Assembly (NCBI GenBank): GCA_015075555.1
Contig: JABTUD010000002.1
Span: 1,054,001-1,118,000 of the forward strand
Origin: Thermoflexaceae bacterium
Lineage (GTDB): Bacteria; Chloroflexota; Dehalococcoidia; Tepidiformales; Tepidiformaceae
Direction: 5' to 3'
DNA length: 64,000 bases
Positions 34,619-41,832 of this stretch are shown piece after piece (within the stretch, counting starts at the first letter, position 1; the number at the start of each line of letters is the position of its first letter). Both the position numbers and the translations under genes were made by a program. Under the pieces are notes generated by a model that ran no database searches, was not told the origin of the DNA, and was given only the letters and a program-made list of their open reading frames with translations.

Positions 34619-35893
34619 ATGTCCGATCAACTGAACTGTCCGAATTGCGGAGCCACCCTGGCGCCCGGGGCGCGCTTCTGTGGCGCCTGTGGCCAGGGGG
34701 TTCCGGAGCAGGTGGTGCCCCAGTGCGCGCGTTGCGGCAATCTGCTCCGGCCGGGAGCGGGCTTCTGTCCGGCATGTGGCGCGAGCGTGGAGAGCGCGGC
34801 GCACCCATCGGCGCCCCCGGTATCCGGGCCCGCGGCAGCGGCGTGCGCCTCCTGCGGGGCGGAGCTGGCGCCGGCCGCGAAATTTTGCCGCGTGTGCGGC
34901 GCGCCCCGGGGCGGGGAGGCCCCGGGCTGGCAGGGATGGACGCCTGCGGCACAGGCCCCCGCCCGGAAGCAGAACGCTGCGATCTGGGTGGCTGGCGGTG
35001 TGCTACTCGTTGCCGCGCTGGCGGCGCTGGCGTTCTTCTTCCTCAAGGGCGGTGGCGATGACGATGACGGCACTCCCGCCGATTCCGGGTCGAAGGCCCC
35101 TGCGCGGACTGTGACCACGGAGAGCGGCAAGGTGCTCAGCGCCGCCGAGGTCGAGCTTGGCGACATGATGATCGGCCTGGCGGAAAAGACCTTCAAGGTC
35201 ACCTATGAGATCAAGGGCGGGGACGAGGTCTCGGGGACGGCCCTGGATGCGAAGCTGACGCTGGTCTCGGCGCCACCGCGGATGGCCCTCACTTTCGACG
35301 CTGGCCCGAAGGGGCTGGACCTGGCAGGGTTGTTCGGCGGCGAAGAGAGCGGCCTTGAAGTGACAGAAGGCAGCGGGGTGCTGGAGGCGTTTACCTTCAT
35401 CTACGACGGAGAGAAGACGTCGTTCCTGTGCGTGAAGATGGTAGATGAGGAGGGACAATGCCAGCAGTCGGAGGCCGAACCGGAAGAGGGCGAGGAGCAA
35501 TTCAACCTCGAGAACACCCTCTCCGATGTGGTCAATACGGGGTCTGAAGACGAGGCCGCCGAGCTCGTGGAGATCAAGGGCCAGAAGATCGCGGGGCGCG
35601 ATGCGCGCTGCTTCGAAATGAAGCGGAAGGAAGAGACTGAGGAGAACAAGAGCGACATCGAGGTGACCTTCTGCGTGGACAAGCAGGAGGGGCTGCCGCT
35701 GCTGCTCGAAGGGAAGGGCACGGGCGAAGGAACGATCGATACGGGCGAACTCCTGGGCGAGGACTCCGTCGACACCGAAGGGCTGCCCGGCGAGATCGCG
35801 ATCGAAGGCTCGATCAAGGCCAAGAGCGTGGCCTTCAAGGTGAGCGACTCGGACTTCAAGCCGCCCTACAAGATCGTGGAGTCGCTGGACTGA
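34619..35893 (+). CDS. Triple zinc-ribbon membrane protein with ectodomain
   Basis: 424 residues from ATG 34619. Three tandem zinc ribbons occupy about residues 5-105: 'CPNCGATLAPGARFCGACG', 'CARCGNLLRPGAGFCPACG', 'CASCGAELAPAAKFCRVCG'. A TM helix follows ('AAIWVAGGVLLVAALAALAFFFL', about 125-147). The ectodomain (about 240 residues) contains four Cys ('FLCVKM', 'GQCQQ', 'ARCFEM', 'TFCVD') and acidic tracts ('ESEPEEGEEQ'-like). Cytoplasmic ribbons and an extracellular domain suggest a signal or envelope role; unknown. Confidence 0.85.
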   Translation: MSDQLNCPNCGATLAPGARFCGACGQGVPEQVVPQCARCGNLLRPGAGFCPACGASVESAAHPSAPPVSGPAAAACASCGAELAPAAKFCRVCGAPRGGEAPGWQGWTPAAQAPARKQNAAIWVAGGVLLVAALAALAFFFLKGGGDDDDGTPADSGSKAPARTVTTESGKVLSAAEVELGDMMIGLAEKTFKVTYEIKGGDEVSGTALDAKLTLVSAPPRMALTFDAGPKGLDLAGLFGGEESGLEVTEGSGVLEAFTFIYDGEKTSFLCVKMVDEEGQCQQSEAEPEEGEEQFNLENTLSDVVNTGSEDEAAELVEIKGQKIAGRDARCFEMKRKEETEENKSDIEVTFCVDKQEGLPLLLEGKGTGEGTIDTGELLGEDSVDTEGLPGEIAIEGSIKAKSVAFKVSDSDFKPPYKIVESLD

Positions 35894-35907
35894 GGGCCCG
35901 GCAGGGC

Positions 35908-37023
35908 CTACTCGTAGCGGAGCGCGTCGACGGGCCGGAGGCGGACGGCCCGGAAGGCCGGGTAGACCGCGCCTACAAGTGCCACGCCAAGGGCGATGAG
36001 CGTGGCGCGCGCGAACACGGTGGCGGTGTAGCGCGGTTCGATGAGGCTATGGACGGTGGGATTGAGCAGCACCGCCTGCATGGCGGCGATGCCGATAGCG
36101 GCGCCAGCCACGGCCCCAATTATGCAGAGCAGCATCGATTCGCCAACCACCAGGCCGATGACGCGCTGACCACTCCAGCCCACCGCCCGCAGGACGCCAA
36201 TTTCGCGCGTCCGGTCGAAGACGGACTTGGCCATGGTGTTCAGCACCCCGAGGGCGCCGATGACGATTGCCAGCATCGACACGGCGATGTTCGAGGCATC
36301 GACCACGCGGAGGCCCTGGTCGACCTCGGCGAACTCATTGAGATCGCTAATCGTGAGCAGGTGGGGGAAGTCCCGCTCGATGGCGGCGGAAGCGTCGCGC
36401 ACGCTGAAGCCTTCTCGAATGGCCACGTAGACGATGGTGACCACCCCGGGCTTGGCAGCCATTTGCTGGACGGTTGCGAGGGGTGCGTAGGCGCCGCCAT
36501 CCTGCCACAGGTTGCCGGTGTGGTAGACGCCGACAACCCGGAACGTGTGGGAGCCAATGGAGATGTAGTCGTCAACGGTTGCGTCGAGATTGCGGGCAGC
36601 GCGGCTCCCGAGCAGGACCTCGCCGGCAGCGCCGGGGGCGAGCAGGCGGCCCGAGCGGAGCGGTGGGGGCTGCAGGGGAAGCTGCTCGGGGAGCAGGCCG
36701 ATGGTGCGGAAGTATGGGTCGGGCCCGACCCGGGCGATGCTGACGACGACGCCGAGCGCACGGTCGACTTCGGGGCGAGCTTCGATAGCGTGCCAGTCGG
36801 CTTCCGTGATGGAGCTGAAGGTAAGGCCGGCCGAAGTGCGCTGGGCAACCACGAAGTCGCCGCCGCCGGCCTCGATGGTTTCCATGGCCGAGCCGCGGAC
36901 GCTTTCGGTGACGGTGCCGAGCGCGATAACGGTGGCGACTCCAAGGGCCACACCGAGCAGGGTGAGGGCCGTGTGCACCGGCTGACGCAGGAGGTTGCGA
37001 ACCATGAACGGTAGCAGGGACAC
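35908..37023 (-). CDS. FtsX/MacB-type ABC permease
   Basis: 371 residues from GTG 37023, with GGAGGG 9 nt upstream; the frame extends to 37113 (TTG) without a good site. TM1 is 'ALTLLGVALGVATVIALG'; a large periplasmic domain (about 200 residues) and three C-terminal TMs ('VGALGVLNTMAKSVFDRTREIGVLRAVGWSG', 'AAIGIAAMQAVLL', 'ALGVALVGAVYPAFRA') make the FtsX fold. Members act in lipoprotein transport or as macrolide exporters with an ATPase; none is adjacent here. Confidence 0.88.
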   Translation of the reverse strand: MSLLPFMVRNLLRQPVHTALTLLGVALGVATVIALGTVTESVRGSAMETIEAGGGDFVVAQRTSAGLTFSSITEADWHAIEARPEVDRALGVVVSIARVGPDPYFRTIGLLPEQLPLQPPPLRSGRLLAPGAAGEVLLGSRAARNLDATVDDYISIGSHTFRVVGVYHTGNLWQDGGAYAPLATVQQMAAKPGVVTIVYVAIREGFSVRDASAAIERDFPHLLTISDLNEFAEVDQGLRVVDASNIAVSMLAIVIGALGVLNTMAKSVFDRTREIGVLRAVGWSGQRVIGLVVGESMLLCIIGAVAGAAIGIAAMQAVLLNPTVHSLIEPRYTATVFARATLIALGVALVGAVYPAFRAVRLRPVDALRYE

Positions 37024-37145
37024 GCGCGCCTGGGCCCTCCCTGGCACGGCCCGGACCAGCCTGCGCCGGGCCGCCCCGGCGCCAACGTTCGCAGAATCGA
37101 TCACGCGCGGCAACTACGGCCGGGCGTCCTCTTGCAGGCCGTAGG

Positions 37146-38267
37146 ATGGGCATCGAACAGGTCGACCCTGCCCGGCGGGACCACGTACACCGCTTCCTCA
37201 GGCTGCCGTTCAACGTTCACCGAGGGAGCTCGTTGTGGACGCCGCCCATGGCGCGCGATGCCGCGCGCCAGCTGGACCGGAACAGGAACCCCTTCTTTCG
37301 CGAAAGCGAAGCGGCATTCTTCCTGGCCGTGGACCGCAGCGGGCGTGATGTGGGACGCATTGCTGTGCTCGACCACCGGCGCTACAACAGCTTCAACAAC
37401 GAGCGTTCGGCGCTCTTCTTCCTGTTCGACTGCGAGGATGACCGGGGCGCCGCGGAAGCTCTCTTCGCGGCGGGTGTGGACTGGGCACGAGGCCGCGGGC
37501 TGAATGCGATCCTGGGCCCGCGCGGATTCAGCGCGCTCGACCCACTGGGCCTGCTGGTCGAGGGGTTCGAGTACCCGCCCGCCTTCGGCGTCCCCTACAA
37601 CCCGGAGTACTACGGGCGGCTCGTGGAAGCGTGCGGCCTGGCCCCGTCCGGGGACATCCTTTCGGGCTACCTGGACCGCTCGATGCAGTTCCCGCCGATC
37701 ATCCGCGAGGTCGCGGAGCGGGCCCGGAGCCACGATGGCTTCGAGGTTGCCCGCCTGCGGGGCCGAAGGGACCTGCGCCGGCTGTTGCCGGGCCTGAAGC
37801 GCATGTACAACGGCACCCTCGAGGGCACCCACGGCAACTACCCGCTCACCGACAGCGAGGTGGACGCCATCTGCACCCAGATGCTGTGGTTCGCCGACCT
37901 GCGGATAGTCAAGATCCTGCTCAAGGACGGCGAGCCGATCGGGTTCCTTTTCGCCTACCCCGACGTCTCGGCGGCGCTGCGGCAGACGGGCGGGAGACTC
38001 TGGCCACTGGGCTGGGCGCGCCTTCTCCGTGCACGGTCGAACACCCCCTGGGTGAACCTAAACGGGCTCGGGATTGTGGCGCAGCACCGGGGCCTCGGCG
38101 CGGCGGCCATCCTCTTCACAGAGATGTACGACAGCCTGATGGCCACCCACTACCAGTACGCGGACCTGGTTCAGATTGGCGCCGAGAACGACCGCGTGTT
38201 GCAGATGGCGCAGGGCGCGGGGGTGAGATTCTACAAACGGCACCGGATGTACCGGAAGCAGCTGTAG
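37146..38267 (+). CDS. GNAT-fold N-acetyltransferase-like protein
   Basis: 373 residues from ATG 37146. No CoA loop is clearly readable, but the C-terminal half ('GLGIVAQHRGLGAAAILFTEMYDSLMATHYQYADLVQIGAENDRVLQMAQGAGVRFYKRHRMY') has the R-G-x-G-type pattern (HRGLGAA) and the terminal strand of GNAT proteins. The N-terminal half 'VHRFLRLPFNVHRG' and 'RDVGRIAVLDHRRYN' is typical of a Chloroflexi protein family with duplicated GNAT-like domains. Substrate unknown. Confidence 0.7.
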   Translation: MGIEQVDPARRDHVHRFLRLPFNVHRGSSLWTPPMARDAARQLDRNRNPFFRESEAAFFLAVDRSGRDVGRIAVLDHRRYNSFNNERSALFFLFDCEDDRGAAEALFAAGVDWARGRGLNAILGPRGFSALDPLGLLVEGFEYPPAFGVPYNPEYYGRLVEACGLAPSGDILSGYLDRSMQFPPIIREVAERARSHDGFEVARLRGRRDLRRLLPGLKRMYNGTLEGTHGNYPLTDSEVDAICTQMLWFADLRIVKILLKDGEPIGFLFAYPDVSAALRQTGGRLWPLGWARLLRARSNTPWVNLNGLGIVAQHRGLGAAAILFTEMYDSLMATHYQYADLVQIGAENDRVLQMAQGAGVRFYKRHRMYRKQL

Positions 38268-38576
38268 TTACGGGCTTTCGCCACCACCGGCCGGACCGGG
38301 GTCATCGCCACCGCGGCGCGCAAGGGGAAGCGGTTCGCGGGGCTGGACCCCGGCACAGAAACGGCAATCCGCCTCGGAGCCGAACAGGCGCAGAAGGAGG
38401 TGGCGCAATTGCCTCCCGCAGCGCGCCGGTTGTGAGGGAGTCCGGGCCCGGTGGGGCTTTACTGTCCGCATAGCGGGCGCCGTCCGCCGGTCGAGCCACC
38501 ATTCGCGGAAAGCAGCGATCCCCCGGAAGGCGCCGGCCGCAAGCATGACCGAAAGGAAGGCAATGGCCGCCCACAT
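38268..38576 (-). CDS. Small membrane protein, unknown
   Basis: 102 residues from ATG 38576. One TM helix ('MWAAIAFLSVMLAAGAFRGIAAF') is followed by a basic, Arg-rich tail with two Cys near each other ('DCRFCAG'). TACCAT ends 6 nt before the start (spacer CCCGGC), so it follows the leaderless pattern of the window, which supports it as a real gene. Its stop touches the stop of the convergent GNAT gene (38267/38268). Confidence 0.5.
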   Translation of the reverse strand: MWAAIAFLSVMLAAGAFRGIAAFREWWLDRRTAPAMRTVKPHRARTPSQPARCGRQLRHLLLRLFGSEADCRFCAGVQPREPLPLARRGGDDPGPAGGGESP

Positions 38577-38691
38577 GCCGGGATGGTAATGCAGTTGCAC
38601 GAAGGCCGTGAACCGGCGGTGGCAACGGCCCATAGGTTGGCTCTATACCTTGCCCGCCTGTCATCCGCTGGCTCGCCTCAAGCAGGGGCCG

Positions 38692-38697
38692 TACAAT
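38692..38697 (+). promoter_or_regulatory. Candidate -10 box of the thiolase gene
   Basis: TACAAT at 38692-38697. The thiolase start ATG 38756 is about 50 nt past the expected start site and has GAAGGAAG at 38736-38743, so this gene would have a leader. Confidence 0.4.
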
Positions 38698-38755
38698 CCG
38701 GATGCTTATCCCCCGCAAGTGCGGGAATCCCCTCCGAAGGAAGCTCCCTCCCATC

Positions 38756-39931
38756 ATGGAAGACGTAGTCATCGTTAGCGGTGTGCGCACCGCCATCGGC
38801 CGGTTCCAGGGCTCGCTCGCCGATGTGCCGGCCTCCGACCTGGGCGCCCACGTGATCCGCGAGGCGGTCGTGCGGGCCGGCATTGAGCCGGGCGCGGTCG
38901 AACAGGTCGTCATGGGCATCGTCGGCCAGGTGGCCGAAGACGCCTACCTTTCGCGACACTCGACCGTGAAGGCGGGGCTGCCGATTGAGACGCCCGCCAT
39001 GAACGTGAACCGCATTTGCGGGAGCGGGCTCGAAGCCATCAACACGGCCGCACGCTTCATTCAGAGTGGCGACGCGCAGGTTGTGGTGGCCGGTGGCGCG
39101 GAGAACATGACGCGCATGCCGTTTTACCTGCGCAAGGCACGGGCGGGGTACCGCCTTGGGCACGACGCCATCGAGGACGGCATCATCCACCTGCTCAGTG
39201 ACCCCTTCCAGGGCTACCACATGGGCATCACGGCCGAGAACCTGGCGGAGCGCTTCGAGGTGAGCCGCGAGGCGCAGGACGAGTTCGCCGCCGAAAGCCA
39301 GAGGCGGGCCCTGGCCGCAATCGAGGCTGGCCACTTCAAGGAGCAGATCGCACCCCTCGGCATCAAGGTGGGCCGCGAGGAGAAGGTCTTCGATACGGAC
39401 GAACATCCGCGCGCTGCGACCGCCGATGCGCTGGCGAAGCTCCGCCCGGCGTTCAAGGAAGGTGGCGTGGTCACGGCTGGCAATGCCAGCGGCATCAACG
39501 ACGGCGCTTCGGCGCTTGTGCTGATGAGCGCCACGAAGGCGAAGGAGCTGGGGGCGAAGCCGCGCATGCGCCTGGTGGCGCGGTCCGAAGCAGGCGTCGA
39601 TCCGGCGATCATGGGGAGCGGACCTATCCCGGCGATCAGGAAGGTTCTCGCGAAGGCGCAGATGAACCTCGATCAGATTGATTGCATCGAGCTCAACGAG
39701 GCCTTCGCCAGCGTCTCCTGCGCATGCGCGAGCGCGCTCACGCTCGACCCGGCGAAGACCAACCCGAACGGCGGCGCGATCGCGCTGGGCCACCCGATCG
39801 GGGCGACTGGGGCCATCCTCACGGTAAAGCTGATGCACGAGCTGGAGCGCACAGGCGGCCGCTTCGGCATTGTCAGCCTCTGTATCGGGGGCGGGCAGGG
39901 CATCGCGACGATCTTCGAGAGGGTCAACTAG
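38756..39931 (+). CDS. Acetyl-CoA acetyltransferase (thiolase)
   Basis: 391 residues from ATG 38756. The nucleophile Cys is in 'NRICGSGLEAI', the catalytic His in 'NGGAIALGHPIGATGA' and the second Cys in 'CIGGGQG'. All three motifs of degradative/biosynthetic thiolases are intact. It condenses or cleaves acetoacetyl-CoA or 3-ketoacyl-CoA in the cytosol. A stand-alone gene here. Confidence 0.95.
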   Translation: MEDVVIVSGVRTAIGRFQGSLADVPASDLGAHVIREAVVRAGIEPGAVEQVVMGIVGQVAEDAYLSRHSTVKAGLPIETPAMNVNRICGSGLEAINTAARFIQSGDAQVVVAGGAENMTRMPFYLRKARAGYRLGHDAIEDGIIHLLSDPFQGYHMGITAENLAERFEVSREAQDEFAAESQRRALAAIEAGHFKEQIAPLGIKVGREEKVFDTDEHPRAATADALAKLRPAFKEGGVVTAGNASGINDGASALVLMSATKAKELGAKPRMRLVARSEAGVDPAIMGSGPIPAIRKVLAKAQMNLDQIDCIELNEAFASVSCACASALTLDPAKTNPNGGAIALGHPIGATGAILTVKLMHELERTGGRFGIVSLCIGGGQGIATIFERVN

Positions 39932-39966
39932 CCCCGGCGATTCGTTTCGTTTGGCGCGCAAGGGAA

Positions 39967-39996
39967 AGAGGAGAGGGCCGCGCGGCCCTCTCCTCT
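39967..39996. terminator. Strong palindromic terminator
   Basis: AGAGGAGAGGGCCGC (39967-39981) pairs perfectly with GCGGCCCTCTCCTCT (39982-39996), a 30-nt perfect palindrome. It lies between the thiolase end and the minus-strand gene end at 40023 and probably stops both; the U-run is weak. Confidence 0.6.
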
Positions 39997-40022
39997 GCCT
40001 GTGTGCATGGCAGTCAGCGTAG

Positions 40023-40808
40023 TTAGCTAACGCCACCTGCCCCCGGGCGGCCACCGCGTGGGCCGCCTTCGTTGACGAACTTCGTGATCCGCTCGGCGGC
40101 CTTTGTCTTTGCGGACTCGGCCTTCTCAGCGTCCAGCTTGCCGTCGGCCACGGCCTGGTCGATGGCGGCGTTGGCCTGGCCGACGAGGGCGGCAATCACG
40201 GCATCACCGCTGGAGCCGTTCTCGCTGGCGATCTCGGCGACGGTCTTGCCGGCCTTGAGGCCGTCCTTCAGCTCCTGGACGTCGATGCCGATGGTCTGGG
40301 CGGCGGTCTGGAGGGCATTGCGAATGATGGCGCCACGGTGGGGCCGGCCGCCATTGTCCCCGTCGCGCGGCTGGGGCACACGTTCCATCAGGCTGGCGAG
40401 GGCCTGGGGCGCTCTCCCGGCGATCTTTGCGGCCTGCTCCTCGGTGAGCTTGCCATCAGCCACAGCCTGGGCGAGCCGGGCGTCGAGGTCACTGAGCAGC
40501 TGCTGCTGCACGGCTGCGGAGTCGACGTTGTTCTCGGCCAGGACCTGGTTGACCGACTTGCCTTCCTTGAGGCCCTGCTTGAACACGTCGGCGGACAGCC
40601 CGGAGGCATCGACAACGTGCTTCAGGGTGACGCGGACGAGCCTGGGGCGGTGCTTGCCGTCGCGGGGCCCTGCCTGGTCTGTCGTGCTGCCGGGGGTCCC
40701 GGGGTCTTCGGCGAGGGCGATGCTGCCTGCGCCAACAACGCCGAGGGCGAGGAGGCCGGACAGGCCAAGGGTGAGGACGCGAGTCCGGCCGGCGAAACGA
40801 AGGGACAT
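40023..40808 (-). CDS. Secreted protein with duplicated helical domains
   Basis: 261 residues from ATG 40808, with GGAGTA upstream. The N-terminus has a signal sequence ('RVLTLGLSGLLALGVVGAG...ALA'). Two related alpha-helical units follow: 'VVDASGLSADVFKQGLKEGKSVNQVLAENNVDSAAVQQQLLSDLDARLAQAVADGKLTEEQ' and 'TIGIDVQELKDGLKAGKTVAEIASENGSSGDAVIAALVGQANAAIDQAVADGKLDAEKAE'; both share 'LK-G-KSV/TVA' and 'QAVADGKL' cores. It looks like a duplicated exported domain, function unknown. The C-terminus is Gly/Arg rich. Confidence 0.8.
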   Translation of the reverse strand: MSLRFAGRTRVLTLGLSGLLALGVVGAGSIALAEDPGTPGSTTDQAGPRDGKHRPRLVRVTLKHVVDASGLSADVFKQGLKEGKSVNQVLAENNVDSAAVQQQLLSDLDARLAQAVADGKLTEEQAAKIAGRAPQALASLMERVPQPRDGDNGGRPHRGAIIRNALQTAAQTIGIDVQELKDGLKAGKTVAEIASENGSSGDAVIAALVGQANAAIDQAVADGKLDAEKAESAKTKAAERITKFVNEGGPRGGRPGAGGVS

Positions 40809-40947
40809 TCTGTTACTCCTGTTGGTGCGTGGCCGGGCTCCAGCGCCCGGCGGGAATGGTGAGAGCGGAAGTGGGATTGCTCTCAGCCATGCAATGGCAG
40901 GGCCACTGGCAAAGGTGACGTGGGTGTCAGGGCGGGGGAAGCGCGCT

Positions 40948-41580
40948 TTACGCGTGCTTTTCGATCCAGCGCCCGCGGAAGAGGAGCAGGTCGCCCTCGG
41001 CAACGGTCACGGTGGCGGGCGGCGCAGCCACCTCGTTGTGAACCCCGCGCGGACTGAAAGAGAGGCTGGCGCCGTCGAGGTTCCAGCGAAGGCCAGTTGT
41101 GGTGATACCGCTGCAGGCGCCGATCGCCACGAGGGAAACGACCGTCCCCGGTGGGGAATCTATCGTCACCAGCTCCTGCACGAGTTCCACTTCAAACTCG
41201 TCATCGACGATGCGGAGGAGCGGGCCGCCGCGGAAGAGCACCAGAACTGCCAGGTTGGCCAGGGCGTGGTCGGCGCGGCCACCACCGGCGGCAACGATGT
41301 CGATCGCATCGCAGCCCTGCTCGATGCAGAAGGAGATGGCCTTCTGGAGGTCGGTGCTGTTGACGTCGTCGCGGAGGTGAAAGGCGCCTTCCGGAAGGGC
41401 CGATCGCAGCCCGACGCCGGCCGAGTCGAGGTCGCCGACAACGGCATCGACACTGATGCCGGCGGCCAGCGCCTTGCCAGCGCCGCCATCGGCGCCCACA
41501 ATGAGGCCCGCCTGTCCGGCCAACTCCGTGAGCAGCGCCCGCGAGGGCGGTTCACCGTTGGCGACAACAAGGGCGCGCAT
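40948..41580 (-). CDS. thiN: Thiamine pyrophosphokinase
   Basis: 210 residues. 'IVGADGGAGKALAAGISVDAVVGDLDSAG' holds the GADGG and D-x-D (GDLDS) metal/pyrophosphate motifs, and 'KAISFCIEQGCDAIDIVAAGGGRADHALANLAVL' has the D/G-H-L substrate region of TPK. It makes ThDP from thiamine with ATP. The C-terminal beta-sandwich 'SLSFSPRGVHNEV' is normal. No thiamine riboswitch is seen. Confidence 0.92.
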   Translation of the reverse strand: MRALVVANGEPPSRALLTELAGQAGLIVGADGGAGKALAAGISVDAVVGDLDSAGVGLRSALPEGAFHLRDDVNSTDLQKAISFCIEQGCDAIDIVAAGGGRADHALANLAVLVLFRGGPLLRIVDDEFEVELVQELVTIDSPPGTVVSLVAIGACSGITTTGLRWNLDGASLSFSPRGVHNEVAAPPATVTVAEGDLLLFRGRWIEKHA

Positions 41581-41680
41581 TGCCGTAGTAAACGCGGAAA
41601 GGACGCGCAGGGCAAAGAGCGCAGGAGTGGATTCAGCCGGGAAAAAATCGGAAATTCCTGAAAATCCAGGGAAAAACCAC

Positions 41681-41708
41681 TGGACAAGGCCTTAGCGATC
41701 GCTAGAAT
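41681..41708 (+). promoter_or_regulatory. Promoter of the candidate small RNA, with palindromic operator
   Basis: TGGACA (41681-41686) and TAGAAT (41703-41708) are 16 nt apart, a good sigma-70-type pair. A 12-nt perfect palindrome TAGCGATCGCTA (41693-41704) sits between them, overlapping the -10. Confidence 0.5.
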
Positions 41709-41713
41709 ACGAG

Positions 41714-41805
41714 CTGGGATTGGCACATGCGAAGTGTCCGCTCCACTTGCGCAGCCGGCTCGCCATCCCACCTAAGCCGCGGTGCCCCAGACGCCGCGGC
41801 TTTCC
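41714..41805 (+). ncRNA. Candidate structured small RNA with intrinsic terminator
   Basis: Region downstream of the promoter at 41681. Stem 1 pairs GGGAT(T)GGC (about 41717-41725) with GCCATCCC, closing an inner hairpin of TGCGAAGTG with CACTT(G)CGCA. A terminator hairpin AAGCCGCGG (41774-41782) / CCGCGGCTT (41794-41802) with TTCC follows. About 90 nt, no known Rfam class recognised; not an SRP RNA core, tRNA or riboswitch motif that I can identify. Confidence 0.4.
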
Positions 41806-41832
41806 TATTGCCCGGAACCGGGCGCCACAGGG

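Noticed and set aside
38678-40195. 505-residue minus-strand open frame over the thiolase
   Set aside because: Antisense shadow, no domain, Arg/Pro rich.
40948-41660. TPP riboswitch near thiN
   Set aside because: No CUGAGA/ACCUGA-type motifs upstream of the start at 41580.
40072-41661. 529-residue plus-strand open frame over thiN and the helical protein
   Set aside because: Antisense shadow of two real genes.
41715-41773. tRNA-like fold (GGGAT...ATCCC acceptor-like stem)
   Set aside because: Only 59 nt, lacks D-arm, anticodon and TpsiC (GGTTCGA) motifs.
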